Source: Eggerthellaceae bacterium (GTDB lineage: Bacteria > Actinomycetota > Coriobacteriia > Coriobacteriales > Eggerthellaceae). From it: a stretch of DNA of 15,137 bases. The notes beneath the pieces were generated by a model. The model was given only the letters and a program-made list of their open reading frames with translations, searched no databases and was not told the origin of the DNA. Positions 4,828 to 13,749 of this stretch are shown one piece after another (position 1 is the first letter of the stretch; each line of letters opens with the position of its first letter). A program made the position numbers and the translations under genes. The stretch covers positions 1 to 15,137 of the forward strand of contig CAAEEV010000029.1 in NCBI GenBank assembly GCA_900754955.1, written 5' to 3'.

Positions 4828-6117
4828 CTATTCCCAGGCCGAACGACCCTGCAGCGCACGCTTGCCGATGTCGCTGCGCAGCTGCTTTCCTTCGAAGTTG
4901 ATGAGGTCGCACGCCTCGTAGGCACGCTCGCGCGCTTCCTCGAACGTATCGCCGAGCGCCACCACGTTGAGTACGCGGCCGCCGTTGGTAAGCAGCTCGC
5001 CGTCGGAGTTGCGCTTCGTGCCCGCATGGAACACGGTCACGCCGTCGAGCGCCTCGGCCTCCTCGATGCCGAGGATGACCTTGCCCTTCTCGTACGACCC
5101 CGGGTAGCCCTCGCTCGCCAGCACCACGCACACCGCCCACGCGTCAGACCACGCAAGCTCGATGTCCTCGGGGCGGCCGTCGGCCACCGCGCACATCACC
5201 TCGACAAGATCGCTCTCGAGGCGCGGCAGCACCACCTGCGTCTCGGGGTCGCCGAAACGCACGTTGAACTCGACGATCTTCGGACCCTGCGGCGTCAGCA
5301 TGAAACCGCCGTACAGCGTGCCGCGGTAGTCGCTCGCGAACGGCTCGTGCGCCGTTGCGGCGGCAGCGCGATCCATGATCTCCACCATGGCCGCCATTTC
5401 CTCGTCGGTGACGATGGGCACCGGCGAGTACACGCCCATGCCGCCCGTGTTGGGACCGCGGTCGCCGTCGTAGGCACGCTTGTGGTCCTGCGCCGGCGCC
5501 ATGGGGAACGACTTGCCCGCCGTCACGAACGACAGCAGCGAGCATTCGGGGCCGGTCATGCACTCCTCGATCACCACCGTGGAGCCCGCCTCGCCGAACG
5601 CGCCGTCGAAGCACGCACGCACGGCGTCTTCGGCATCCTCGAGCGTTTCCGCCACCACAACGCCCTTGCCGGCGGCCAGGCCGTCAGCCTTGATCACGAT
5701 GGGAGCGCCCTGCTCGCGCACGTAGGCCAGCGCCGGCTCAGCCGCATCGAAGCGCGCGTACGCCGCCGTGGGAATGCCGTTGGCGAGCATGAACTCCTTC
5801 GAGTACGCCTTTGAGCCCTCGAGCTGGGCGCCGTCGGCGTTGGGGCCGAACACGCGCACGCCAGCAGCGCGCAGGCCGTCGGCAACGCCCGCCACGAGCG
5901 GCGCCTCGGGGCCGATGACCACGAGCCCGATCTCCTTGTCGCGCACGAAGCCGAGCACGGCGTCGCCGTCCATCATGTCGAGCGCGATGTTCTCGGCGAT
6001 GCCGTCGGTGCCGCCGTTGCCGGGAGCCACGTACAGCTCATCGGTGTTCGGCGACTTCGCCAGCGCCCAGGCGATCGCGTGCTCGCGTCCACCCGATCCC
6101 AAAACCAAAATGTTCAC
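4828..6117 (-). CDS. purD: Phosphoribosylamine-glycine ligase (GAR synthetase)
   Basis: PurD catalyses the second step of de novo purine synthesis, joining glycine to phosphoribosylamine with ATP. The 429-residue protein matches the family's usual length. It opens with the Rossmann-like MNILVLGSGGREHAIAW, continues to the ATP-grasp segment APIVIKADGLAAGKGVVVA, and has the PNTGGMG and FNVRFGDPETQ motifs that bind ATP, metal and glycinamide substrate. I chose GTG 6117 because GGGGAAAGG lies just upstream at good spacing. A TTG at 6135 in the same frame would put that ribosome site inside the gene. It follows purA after 120 bases with no evident terminator between them, so co-transcription is plausible. 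Two hairpins lie directly downstream. Confidence 0.95.
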   Translation of the reverse strand: MNILVLGSGGREHAIAWALAKSPNTDELYVAPGNGGTDGIAENIALDMMDGDAVLGFVRDKEIGLVVIGPEAPLVAGVADGLRAAGVRVFGPNADGAQLEGSKAYSKEFMLANGIPTAAYARFDAAEPALAYVREQGAPIVIKADGLAAGKGVVVAETLEDAEDAVRACFDGAFGEAGSTVVIEECMTGPECSLLSFVTAGKSFPMAPAQDHKRAYDGDRGPNTGGMGVYSPVPIVTDEEMAAMVEIMDRAAAATAHEPFASDYRGTLYGGFMLTPQGPKIVEFNVRFGDPETQVVLPRLESDLVEVMCAVADGRPEDIELAWSDAWAVCVVLASEGYPGSYEKGKVILGIEEAEALDGVTVFHAGTKRNSDGELLTNGGRVLNVVALGDTFEEARERAYEACDLINFEGKQLRSDIGKRALQGRSAWE

Positions 6118-6237
6118 GTTATTGCCTTTCCCCAAGAAAGTTCCGAACGTTCATCTCACAACAAGCCGCGCCGCGAGCGGGTCGATCGCCCGCCGCCGGC
6201 GCGAAGCCTTCCGCTTCCGCCTGAGCGCGAACGCGCC

Positions 6238-7548
6238 TTACCACCTGCGCATGATCGTCTGATCGCGGTCGGGACCGACGCTCACGATCGACATCGACAC
6301 GCCCGTGATCTCCTCGAGATGCTCGATGTAGGCGCGCGTGTTCTCGGGCAGCTCCTCGTAGGTTCTGCAACCCGTGATGTCGATGCCCTTCCAACCGGGC
6401 AGCTCCTCGTAGATGGGCTTCGCGTGGAACAGCACGCTCTGCTGCATCGGGAAGTGATCGTAGCGCACGCCCTCGCACTCGTAGGCCACGCACACCTTGA
6501 TGGTGTCGAACGCCGAGAGCACGTCGAGCTTGGTGAGCGCCACGTCGGTGAGGCCGTTCACCTCGGCCGCGTAGCGTGCGATCACCGCGTCGAACCAGCC
6601 GCAGCGGCGCTTGCGGCCCGTGGTCACGCCGAACTCGTGGCCCTCCGAGCACAGAAGCTCGCCGTCGATCGCGTCTTGGCCAGTGCCGCCGTCCTCCGAG
6701 AACTTGAGCTCCGTGGGGAAGGGGCCGCCGCCCACGCGCGTGATGTAGGCCTTCTCGATGCCGAGCACGCGGTTGATGGCCGTGGGGCCCACGCCCGTGC
6801 CCGTCGCCGCGCCGCCGGCGCAGCAGCTCGACGAGGTCACGTACGGGTACGTGCCGTGGTCGATGTCGAGCAGCGTGCCCTGGGCGCCCTCGAACAGGAT
6901 GCTCTTGCCGGCGCGCAGCGCGTCGTTGAGCATCTGAGCGGTTTCAGCCATGTACGGCTTGAGGATGCGCGCGTACGGCAGATACTCCTCGCAGATCTCC
7001 TCGACCGTGTAGGTGTGCAGGCCGTAGATCTTCTCGAGGATGGGGTTCTTCTGAGCGAGCGCCGTCTCCACCTTAAGGCGGAACACCTTCTCGTCGAAGA
7101 GGTCCTGAATGCGGATGCCCTTGCGGGCGGCCTTGTCCTGGTAGCACGGACCGATGCCGCGCTTGGTGGTGCCGATCTGGTTCTTGCCGAGGCGCTTCTC
7201 GTCGGCGCCGTCGAGGTCCTTGTGGTACGGCATGATCACATGCGCGTCGCAGGAGATCTTGAGGCGTTCGCACGAGATGCCCTCGGCCTCGAGCATCGCC
7301 ATCTCCTTCACGAGCACACCCGGATCGATCACCACGCCGTTGCCGATGACGGGCACTGCGTTCTCGTACATGACGCCCGACGGCATCAGGTGCAGCGCCA
7401 GCTTCTTGTCGCCGTGAATGACGGTGTGGCCAGCGTTGTTGCCACCCTGAAAACGGACGACGTAATCGAAATCGCTGGCAATGAGATCGGTGATCTTGCC
7501 CTTGCCCTCATCGCCCCACTGGGCTCCGACAAGTACGGTGCTCGGCAT
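6238..7548 (-). CDS. purA: Adenylosuccinate synthetase
   Basis: PurA uses GTP to join aspartate to IMP, the first step from IMP to AMP. The 436-residue sequence is full length. It starts with the signature QWGDEGKGK, where Asp13 is the catalytic residue. His41 (NNAGHT) is the second catalytic residue, matching E. coli numbering. Further conserved blocks include GTTKRGIGP, LFEGAQGTLLDIDHGTYPYVTSS and the GRKRRCGWFD substrate loop near the C-terminal third. ATG 7548 has AAAGGA upstream at correct spacing. The gene sits 123 bases after the YhaN-like gene and 120 before purD. Two steps of purine synthesis side by side suggest a small purine unit. Confidence 0.97.
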   Translation of the reverse strand: MPSTVLVGAQWGDEGKGKITDLIASDFDYVVRFQGGNNAGHTVIHGDKKLALHLMPSGVMYENAVPVIGNGVVIDPGVLVKEMAMLEAEGISCERLKISCDAHVIMPYHKDLDGADEKRLGKNQIGTTKRGIGPCYQDKAARKGIRIQDLFDEKVFRLKVETALAQKNPILEKIYGLHTYTVEEICEEYLPYARILKPYMAETAQMLNDALRAGKSILFEGAQGTLLDIDHGTYPYVTSSSCCAGGAATGTGVGPTAINRVLGIEKAYITRVGGGPFPTELKFSEDGGTGQDAIDGELLCSEGHEFGVTTGRKRRCGWFDAVIARYAAEVNGLTDVALTKLDVLSAFDTIKVCVAYECEGVRYDHFPMQQSVLFHAKPIYEELPGWKGIDITGCRTYEELPENTRAYIEHLEEITGVSMSIVSVGPDRDQTIMRRW

Positions 7549-7606
7549 AGTATGTCCTTTCGCTATGACGCGGAACGTATTCTGAAAGATGCTTCGTCCC
7601 GCAAAC

Positions 7607-7617
7607 TCTATAGTATA
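7607..7617 (-). promoter_or_regulatory. Possible purA promoter -10 region
   Basis: Overlapping TATACT (7617-7612) and TATAGA (7612-7607) lie about 60 bases upstream of purA in a locally AT-rich patch. No good -35 box is found at the right distance, so this is a weak call. Confidence 0.3.
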
Positions 7618-7671
7618 GCCGAGCCAGCAGAACGCCGCGCATCAAAGCCCGTTCAAGTACGATTTACCCCT

Positions 7672-9873
7672 CTAAAGCACCACGGTGTTCGCGGGGCTGC
7701 CTGCCTCCTCGGCGGCGCGCTTCAGCACCGCCACCACTTCCTCGTGGCAGGTGAGCAGGATGACCTGACGACACTCAGACAGCTCCACGAGCGCCCGCGC
7801 GGCGCCCGCGCGGCGAGCAGCGTCGAAGTTCACGAGGATGTCGTCGGCGAGAACGGGAACCGAGCGCCCCACGTTCTCGGCGCACATGAGCAGTGCGATG
7901 CGCAGCGCCAGGTAAAGCTGCTGACACGTGCCGAGCGACAGCAGACGCGGCTCACGCAGGGTCATGGCGCTGTCGAGCACCTGTAGCTCGCCGTCGTCCG
8001 ACAGCATGACGCGCGTCCAACGGCCGTCCGTCATGAGCGAGAGCAGGCGCCCGGCATGGGCGTACACCTCGGGCTGGCTCTTCGACTCCCATGCGCCGAT
8101 CGCCGATTCGAGCAGGCGCTTCGCGAGCAGCAAGCGCATCACGTCGCGCGTTGAGTCCTCGATGCGCGACGTCAGCTCGTGCACGCGCATCTTGAGGCGG
8201 TCGAACTCGTGCGACTGCGTTGCCTGCGCAAGGATCTGCTTGAGCTCACCGTAGCGTCGGTGCGCGGCTTCCGCTTCTTCGAGCAGCTCCGCCCGCGCGC
8301 TCGCACAGCGCGATGCCGCGGCGTCAACGTCGTGGAGCGTCGCCTCCGCATCGAGACCCGCGCGCTCGCACAGATGCGCGCGTTGCGCTGCGGCTTCATC
8401 GAGGCGCGCCTCGATCTGAGCGAGCCGTGCGCTTGCGTTCTGCTGTTTCTGCTGGTCGACCGCCATTTCAGCACGCACTTCACGCGCCTCGTCGAGCAGC
8501 GCACGGGCTTTGCGCAGCGAACCTTCCGCCGCAGCCATGCCCATCTCCTCAAGATCCGCCGCAATCTCCGCACCGAGCGCGCGCGATGCCTCTTGGCACG
8601 CTTCGAGCTTCTTCTTGTCCTGCAGCATGACCATCTGCGCGTCTTGCAGCCGCTCGGCGCGCTCCTCCTCGCTGCGCGTCGGCCGGAACAGCAGCACGAG
8701 CGCCGCGGCGGCGAGCAGCAAACCGAACGCGATCATCACAAGGCCGAGCGATGCATACGAGAGGCTGCCCGCGTCGCGCCCCTGCACGAACAGCGGCACG
8801 CCGAGCAGCACAAGCAGCACGCAAAGCGCAACGGGCACGACAATCTGCATCGCGCGGCGCACGCGGCTGCGGCCCGGCGTGCGCGCGTCATCCTGCGTTT
8901 CGAGAATCGTCTCGTAGAGCGCATTCGACGCGTTGAAGTCGCTCTGCGCCGCTTCAAGGGCGTGCGCCGCCTTGAGCTCGCGGTCGGCGAGTTCGTCAAG
9001 CTTGTCGCGCATGGCACGGTCTTCGGCGCTTGAGATGCGCGCGAGTTTGCGCCCCACCCTGCCCTCGAGCGTGCGACGGTTCGCCACCGCACGGCGCTCC
9101 ACATCGCTGAGCTGCGCGGCCTCGTTCCGCAGCGTCTCCGTTTCCGCATCGAGCTTCTCGAGCGCCGCGCGGCACGACGACAAGCGCTCGGCAGCGGCGT
9201 TCGCCTCCTCTACCTGCGCGTTGAGCTTCTGACGGCGCACGATCAGCTCGCAGAGCTCGCGATCCTGGTCGCGGAAGCGCTCCGCCTCGGCCGCCGCATC
9301 TGCCATCTGCGAACGCGCGGCTGCACGTTCGCGTACGAGAAGCGTGATCGATTCCGTCGCGCTCGCTGCGCGCGAGGTGTAGCGCGCGAGACGTTCGCGC
9401 ACCTCGGCCAGCGCCTGCGCGGGCGACGACCCCGTGCCCGCACCCGCCGTGAGCAGGCGCGCCGTCACGTCTGCCGTTCCGTGGAGCGAACGCAGCTCGT
9501 CGCTCGTGAGCGAGAACATCGTGCGGAAGGTGTCTTTATCCAGATCGTCGACGAGTTGCGTTGCGCCCTGCAGGCCGTCGGCGTTGCGCACGCGACGCAG
9601 TTCGAGCAGCTCGTCGCCCTCTTCCTGCGCAAATATGAGCGATCCGGCGCGCTCGGCGCCGACGGGTTTGTAGGTGTTGCGCGAACCGCGCGCCTCCTCC
9701 CAGCCGAAGAGCACGCCGCCCACGAACGCCGCAAGCGTCGACTTGCCCGATTCATTCGGGCCGAACACGATGTTGAGACCTGGCTCGAACGGCCCGACGG
9801 TACGGTTGCCGAGCAATCCGAACTGGTCGATGCGCGCATGGGAGAGGTAGGGCGCGCGCGACTTCTTACTCAC
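7672..9873 (-). CDS. YhaN/SbcC-type AAA ATPase with coiled coils and two membrane segments
   Basis: This 733-residue Rad50-like ATPase is predicted to act with the nuclease encoded just upstream in DNA-end processing. The N-terminal half-domain has Walker A FGPNESGKST (37-46). Two long coiled-coil stretches (about 155-335 and 400-590) flank two hydrophobic helices (about 342-363 and 375-396). The C-terminal half carries the ABC signature LSLGTCQQLYLAL (645-657), Walker B VPVLADDILVNFD (672-684) and an H-loop His710. Membrane helices in place of a zinc hook at the coiled-coil apex are the hallmark of Bacillus YhaN and not of SbcC. It is shorter than Bacillus YhaN (about 960). The start is GTG 9873, overlapping the preceding stop (GTGA), with a G-rich ribosome site, so the two proteins should be made together. 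Confidence 0.88.
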   Translation of the reverse strand: MSKKSRAPYLSHARIDQFGLLGNRTVGPFEPGLNIVFGPNESGKSTLAAFVGGVLFGWEEARGSRNTYKPVGAERAGSLIFAQEEGDELLELRRVRNADGLQGATQLVDDLDKDTFRTMFSLTSDELRSLHGTADVTARLLTAGAGTGSSPAQALAEVRERLARYTSRAASATESITLLVRERAAARSQMADAAAEAERFRDQDRELCELIVRRQKLNAQVEEANAAAERLSSCRAALEKLDAETETLRNEAAQLSDVERRAVANRRTLEGRVGRKLARISSAEDRAMRDKLDELADRELKAAHALEAAQSDFNASNALYETILETQDDARTPGRSRVRRAMQIVVPVALCVLLVLLGVPLFVQGRDAGSLSYASLGLVMIAFGLLLAAAALVLLFRPTRSEEERAERLQDAQMVMLQDKKKLEACQEASRALGAEIAADLEEMGMAAAEGSLRKARALLDEAREVRAEMAVDQQKQQNASARLAQIEARLDEAAAQRAHLCERAGLDAEATLHDVDAAASRCASARAELLEEAEAAHRRYGELKQILAQATQSHEFDRLKMRVHELTSRIEDSTRDVMRLLLAKRLLESAIGAWESKSQPEVYAHAGRLLSLMTDGRWTRVMLSDDGELQVLDSAMTLREPRLLSLGTCQQLYLALRIALLMCAENVGRSVPVLADDILVNFDAARRAGAARALVELSECRQVILLTCHEEVVAVLKRAAEEAGSPANTVVL

Positions 9874-11144
9874 GACGCACCCCCTTGCAGGATCAGATCG
9901 AGCACGAGCTCCTCGGCTTCGGCCGAGAGCTTGTCGATCTCCGACAGCGGCGCGGGCGACAGCGACAGGCCGCGCTCAAGGAATTCCTCCTGCAGGTAGC
10001 TCACCTGTGCATCACGGTCGTCGCGCAGCGCGGCGGCGGTTTGCAGCAACACCGCAGGGAACAGCCCCTCTTCACGCAATGCGTCACGGTCGACCGGTCG
10101 CGTGGTTTCGTTGGCGAGAACGTCGATGAAGAACGGCGCGTAGGCGTCGTTCACCGTGGCACGCACGTCCTCGATCACGTCGGGACGCGCGAGCATGTCG
10201 TGCAGCGGCGTCGCGCCCGTCAACGCAACGCGAAACACCATGTCCTCGCACCGCACACGTCCGCTTGCCGCGAACTGCGCGCGCGAGATCTCATCGGCGA
10301 TCGCGGGGATCGTGTCGCACGCCGACACGTCAACGCTCAGCCGCTCCCACACCACATCAGCCGTGGGCACGAACTCCACCTGGTTCGGCGCGCCTTCCGT
10401 CAGCGTAACCACGTTGATGCCGCGCTGCCCTGTCTCCTTCACGTCACGCGCCTGGATGCAACCCGAGAACGCAATGCGTGGGTTCTCCTCGCTGTCGATC
10501 CAACGGCGATGGATGTGCCCGAGCGCCCAGTAGTCGAAGCCCGCGCGCAGCAGTTCCTGCGGATCGGAGGGAGCCTTGCGCGGATCGAGATGCAGGCCCG
10601 TGTGCAGCACGCCCACGCCGAACGGCGCAGCGGCAGCGCGCGGTCCCAGCTCGCGTTCGGCCGCCACGCGCGTGACGCCGTACGCGATGCTGCGCTCGTC
10701 TGACCACACGCTGTTGAGGAAACCGCGCCCGCCGATGATGCACAACGGCTCGCCGTCGCGCTCATGCAGCACGAAACCAGGTCGGTCTGCCGCCAGCATA
10801 ACGGCGTTTTCGGGAAGCGCGAAAAAATCCTGCTGCCACAGCACGTAGGGGTCGTGGTTGCCCGTGCACAGGTACGCGGGGATCCCCGCCGCGCCAAGAC
10901 GCTCGATTCCCGCGAAGAAACGGCGGTAGTCGGCGTACGAGGCACCCGCGTCGTCGAATATGTCGCCCGCGACCACCACGAAGTCGACGCTCCGCGACAC
11001 GGCTTCATCGACGATGCGGTCCCACGCGCGCGGGATCGCACCGATGAGGCGGTCGGCCCAAGCAGGCGACAGCGCGCGCAACCCGCGGAACGGCGCGCCG
11101 AGATGCAGGTCGGCGGCGTGGATGAATGTCAGCTGCCGCGGCAT
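9870..11144 (-). CDS. YhaO/SbcD/Mre11-type metallophosphoesterase (DNA repair exonuclease)
   Basis: This 424-residue protein has the complete Mre11-type phosphoesterase motif set: DLHLG (Asp12, His14), GDIFDD (Asp61), GNHD (Asn96, His97), His181 in LHTGLH, and GHIHRR (His210, His212). These residues bind two Mn ions in the family and cut DNA ends. A C-terminal region of about 150 residues follows the catalytic domain and ends in an acidic helical tail that would contact the ATPase partner. The partner is the YhaN-like gene immediately downstream (GTGA overlap). The ATG at 11144 comes only three bases after the dnaB stop, so the pair is probably translated from the dnaB mRNA. YhaO is the closest named analogue given the partner; bacterial SbcD is the alternative. 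Confidence 0.9.
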   Translation of the reverse strand: MPRQLTFIHAADLHLGAPFRGLRALSPAWADRLIGAIPRAWDRIVDEAVSRSVDFVVVAGDIFDDAGASYADYRRFFAGIERLGAAGIPAYLCTGNHDPYVLWQQDFFALPENAVMLAADRPGFVLHERDGEPLCIIGGRGFLNSVWSDERSIAYGVTRVAAERELGPRAAAAPFGVGVLHTGLHLDPRKAPSDPQELLRAGFDYWALGHIHRRWIDSEENPRIAFSGCIQARDVKETGQRGINVVTLTEGAPNQVEFVPTADVVWERLSVDVSACDTIPAIADEISRAQFAASGRVRCEDMVFRVALTGATPLHDMLARPDVIEDVRATVNDAYAPFFIDVLANETTRPVDRDALREEGLFPAVLLQTAAALRDDRDAQVSYLQEEFLERGLSLSPAPLSEIDKLSAEAEELVLDLILQGGAS

Positions 11145-11147
11145 GGT

Positions 11148-12572
11148 TTAGAACCCGCCAACGCGCGATTCGTCGACGAAGTCCATGAACTTCGTGTACT
11201 CAGGATTGAACGCGAGCGTGATGTCGCGCGTCGGGCCGTTGCGGTGCTTCGCCACGATGAGCTCGGCGGTGCCGAGATCGGGACGGTCTTCGCTTTCGGC
11301 CTCCATCTCGTCCATCGAGCGGTCGATGAACATAACGATGTCGGCGTCCTGCTCGATCGAACCCGATTCACGCAGGTCGGAGAGCATCGGGCGCTTCTTG
11401 CCGCGCATCTCCACCGCACGCGAAAGCTGCGACAGCGCGATGACGGGCATGTCCATCTCCTTCGCGAGAATCTTGAGACCACGCGAGATCTCGCCGACCT
11501 CGACGGCGCGGTTGCCGTCGCGGCGCGTTTGCGGCGGCTGCATGAGCTGCAGGTAGTCCACGATGATGAGGCCCTTGCCCGCACCCGACGCATGGCGCAG
11601 CTCGCGGCGCGCCTTCGCGCGAGCCTCCAGGATGGACAGACCTGGCGAGTCGTCGATGTAGAGCTCGAGATGCGACAGGCTGTTCATGGCGTCGGCGATG
11701 GCGCTCCAGTCGCCCTCCGACACGAAGCCGCCGCGGATCTTCGAGAGGCTGACGCGCGCCTCGGCGCACAGGATACGCTGGACCAGCTGGCCCGCGCTCA
11801 TCTCGAGCGAGAAGAACGCCACAGCCGCGCCCGATTTCGCCGCGTTCACGGCGAGGTTCAGCGCGAACGACGTCTTGCCGACGCCCGGGCGCGCCGCCAG
11901 GATGACGAGGTCGCCGCCGCGGAGGCCGTGGAACAGGTCATCAGCGTCCTTGAAGCCGGTGGGCACACCCGCCATGTGGCTCTTCTGCTCCGAGAGCTTC
12001 GTGATCTCCTCGAACGCTTCGGTAAGCAGGGTGTCCATGCGCGTGAAGCTCGACGACACGCGCTTCTCCGTCACGTTGAAGAGCGTCTTCTCTGCTTCCT
12101 CGACCACCTCGTTCAGGTCGTCAGGAGCGTCGTAGGCGAGCGCGTTGATCTGCGCCGCCGCGTACACGAGCTCGCGCAGGATGGCCGTACGCTTGACGAT
12201 CTCGGCGTGGCGTTGCCAGTTGGTGAGCGCGAAGGTGTTGTCGGCGAGCTCCACGAGATACGCGCGGCCGCCGACAGCCTCGAGCTGGCCCTTCGCTTGC
12301 AGCGTGTCGGCGAGCGAGATGGGGTCGACGGGGATGCGCCGCAGCGTGAGGTCGTAAATCGACTCGAAGATGATGCGATGCGCAGGACGGAAGAAGTTCT
12401 CGGCCTTCAGGCGCAGCACGAGCTCCTCGACGGCTTCGGTGTCGAGCATGCAGGCGGCAAGCACCGACTGCTCCGCCTCGATGTTCTGCGGAAGCTGAGC
12501 GCGCGTGGCAGGATCCACGGCGGCGGGCGCGTTGGTGCGCGGGGAGTTCGAGGAGTTCATGGGTGCAGGCAT
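11148..12572 (-). CDS. dnaB: Replicative DNA helicase DnaB
   Basis: DnaB is the hexameric helicase that unwinds DNA at the replication fork. The 474-residue protein has the N-terminal DnaB domain (from about residue 28, LPQNIEAEQSVLAACM), the linker, and the RecA-like C-terminal domain. Walker A is ARPGVGKTS (227-235), Walker B lies in LIIVDYLQLM, and EISRGLKILAKEMDMPVIALSQLSR and the C-terminal AKHRNGPT are also present. No intein or insertion is seen. I chose ATG 12572, preceded by GGAGAG. The frame is open 39 codons further up, but that part has no ribosome site and poor composition. Upstream lies a 269-base gap after the rplI terminator. It holds a possible -10 box TATAGT (12718-12713) without a clear -35. 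The gene is followed directly by the nuclease/ATPase pair. Confidence 0.96.
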   Translation of the reverse strand: MPAPMNSSNSPRTNAPAAVDPATRAQLPQNIEAEQSVLAACMLDTEAVEELVLRLKAENFFRPAHRIIFESIYDLTLRRIPVDPISLADTLQAKGQLEAVGGRAYLVELADNTFALTNWQRHAEIVKRTAILRELVYAAAQINALAYDAPDDLNEVVEEAEKTLFNVTEKRVSSSFTRMDTLLTEAFEEITKLSEQKSHMAGVPTGFKDADDLFHGLRGGDLVILAARPGVGKTSFALNLAVNAAKSGAAVAFFSLEMSAGQLVQRILCAEARVSLSKIRGGFVSEGDWSAIADAMNSLSHLELYIDDSPGLSILEARAKARRELRHASGAGKGLIIVDYLQLMQPPQTRRDGNRAVEVGEISRGLKILAKEMDMPVIALSQLSRAVEMRGKKRPMLSDLRESGSIEQDADIVMFIDRSMDEMEAESEDRPDLGTAELIVAKHRNGPTRDITLAFNPEYTKFMDFVDESRVGGF

Positions 12573-12841
12573 GGCGTGTTTTCTCTCCAACTGACTCTGC
12601 GATCGGCGGTTGACGGATGAGACGACAGGTGTGCGCAGCGCGCAAGCATGCGGCCGGGAAGCAGTCATTCCGCTGCCGGAACCGCGCAAGCTGAAGCCCG
12701 CCGTCGGTTCTGACTATAGTAGCGCAACCCGTCGTTCGCCGCCGTCCCACACGCCGAAAGCGCAAGCCTCAACAACATGCGAACAGCAGCGCGCCGCATC
12801 CTACTTGTTTCAGTTGGTGGGGTCGTTGGCTTTCCAGCTGC

Positions 12842-12884
12842 AAAAAAAGAAGCGCCCCGCATCCCAACGGATGCAGGGCGCTTT
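12842..12884 (-). terminator. Rho-independent terminator of the rpsF-ssb-rpsR-rplI operon
   Basis: A 14-base stem (12851-12864 with 12869-12882, one G-U wobble) with a GUUG tetraloop is followed on the minus strand by UUCUUUUUUU, ending at 12842. This is a textbook intrinsic terminator, 20-odd bases past the rplI stop. It separates the ribosomal operon from dnaB. Confidence 0.95.
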
Positions 12885-12904
12885 AAACGCGATGCGAGTA
12901 TGCG

Positions 12905-13456
12905 TTACTCGGCGTCAGCCTCAGCGGCCTCGGGAGCCTCGACGGCCTCCTCGGCAACCTCAGCGGCCTCGGCCTCAGCAGCAGCCTCGGCAGCGGCAGC
13001 CTCCTCGGCGGTCTCGTCGGTGACGAGCACGTTTACCGTCGCCTTGATGGTGCGGTAGATCGAGATGGTCACCGGATGCTCGCCGGCAACCTTGATCGGC
13101 TTGCCCAGCTCGATGCGGCGACGATCAACCTCGACGCCCAGCTCGGCTTCGATGGCGTCGGCGATCATCGGAGCGGTGACGGAGCCGAACAGCTGGCCCT
13201 CTTCGCCCACCTGAGCGAGAACGCGCACCTTGGCACCCTCGAGCTTGGCAGCGAGCTCGTTCGCGTTCGCCACGCGAACCTCCTCGCGCTTCGCGATGTT
13301 CTTGCGACGCTGCTCGAGCTGCTTGAGCTCGCCCTTGGTCGCACGAACCGCGTAACCCTGAGTGAACAGGTAGTTGTTGGCAAAGCCAGGGGCCACGTCG
13401 ATGACGTCGCCTTCGCCGCCCTTGCCCTTGAGTTCCTTCAGCAGAATGACCTTCAT
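12905..13456 (-). CDS. rplI: Large-subunit ribosomal protein L9 (bL9) with acidic C-terminal extension
   Basis: bL9 binds 23S rRNA near the base of the L1 stalk. The N-terminal domain begins MKVILLKELKGKGGEGDVIDV and continues through APGFANNYLFTQGYAVRAT. It is followed by the long connecting helix and the C-terminal domain ending in TIKATVNVLVTDE at about residue 148. The usual family length is close to 150. Here about 35 extra residues made almost only of Ala and Glu follow, giving 183. The start is ATG 13456 with a perfect AAGGAGG site that overlaps the rpsR stop codon. It is the last gene of the rpsF-ssb-rpsR-rplI unit and is followed by a strong terminator. Confidence 0.97.
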   Translation of the reverse strand: MKVILLKELKGKGGEGDVIDVAPGFANNYLFTQGYAVRATKGELKQLEQRRKNIAKREEVRVANANELAAKLEGAKVRVLAQVGEEGQLFGSVTAPMIADAIEAELGVEVDRRRIELGKPIKVAGEHPVTISIYRTIKATVNVLVTDETAEEAAAAEAAAEAEAAEVAEEAVEAPEAAEADAE

Positions 13457-13465
13457 GAGTCCTCC

Positions 13466-13729
13466 TTAGCCACGGTTGCGGCGATCGCCACGGCCGCTGA
13501 CAGCGGGGACAGTGTAGGGCATCAGAGCCATCTCGCGGGCGCGCTTAACGGCGTTCGCGATGTCGCGCTGGTGCTGGGTGCACGCACCCGTCACACGGCG
13601 AGGCTTGATCTTGCCACGATCGGTAACGTACTTGCGCAGCATTTGAGTGTCTTTGTAGTCGACATACTCCACGTCGTCCTTGCAGAACTGGCAATACTTA
13701 CGACGAGGCTGCTTAGCGTAATCGGCCAT
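13466..13729 (-). CDS. rpsR: Small-subunit ribosomal protein S18 (bS18), zinc-binding form
   Basis: This 87-residue protein pairs with S6 on the platform of the 30S subunit. Family motifs include [17 protein letters not shown] and the arginine-rich segment [24 protein letters not shown]. Cys13, Cys16, Cys50 and His53 form a zinc-binding set, making this the C+ type of S18; some genomes also carry a zinc-free paralogue used under zinc limitation. The ATG at 13729 has AGAGG upstream. It lies 20 bases after ssb and 9 bases before rplI. Confidence 0.97.
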   Translation of the reverse strand: MADYAKQPRRKYCQFCKDDVEYVDYKDTQMLRKYVTDRGKIKPRRVTGACTQHQRDIANAVKRAREMALMPYTVPAVSGRGDRRNRG

Positions 13730-13749
13730 GTTAACCTCTTTCGTTTCGC

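Noticed and set aside
12573..12689. 39-residue N-terminal extension of DnaB
   Set aside because: No ribosome site and composition unlike DnaB; GGAGAG lies directly before ATG 12572.
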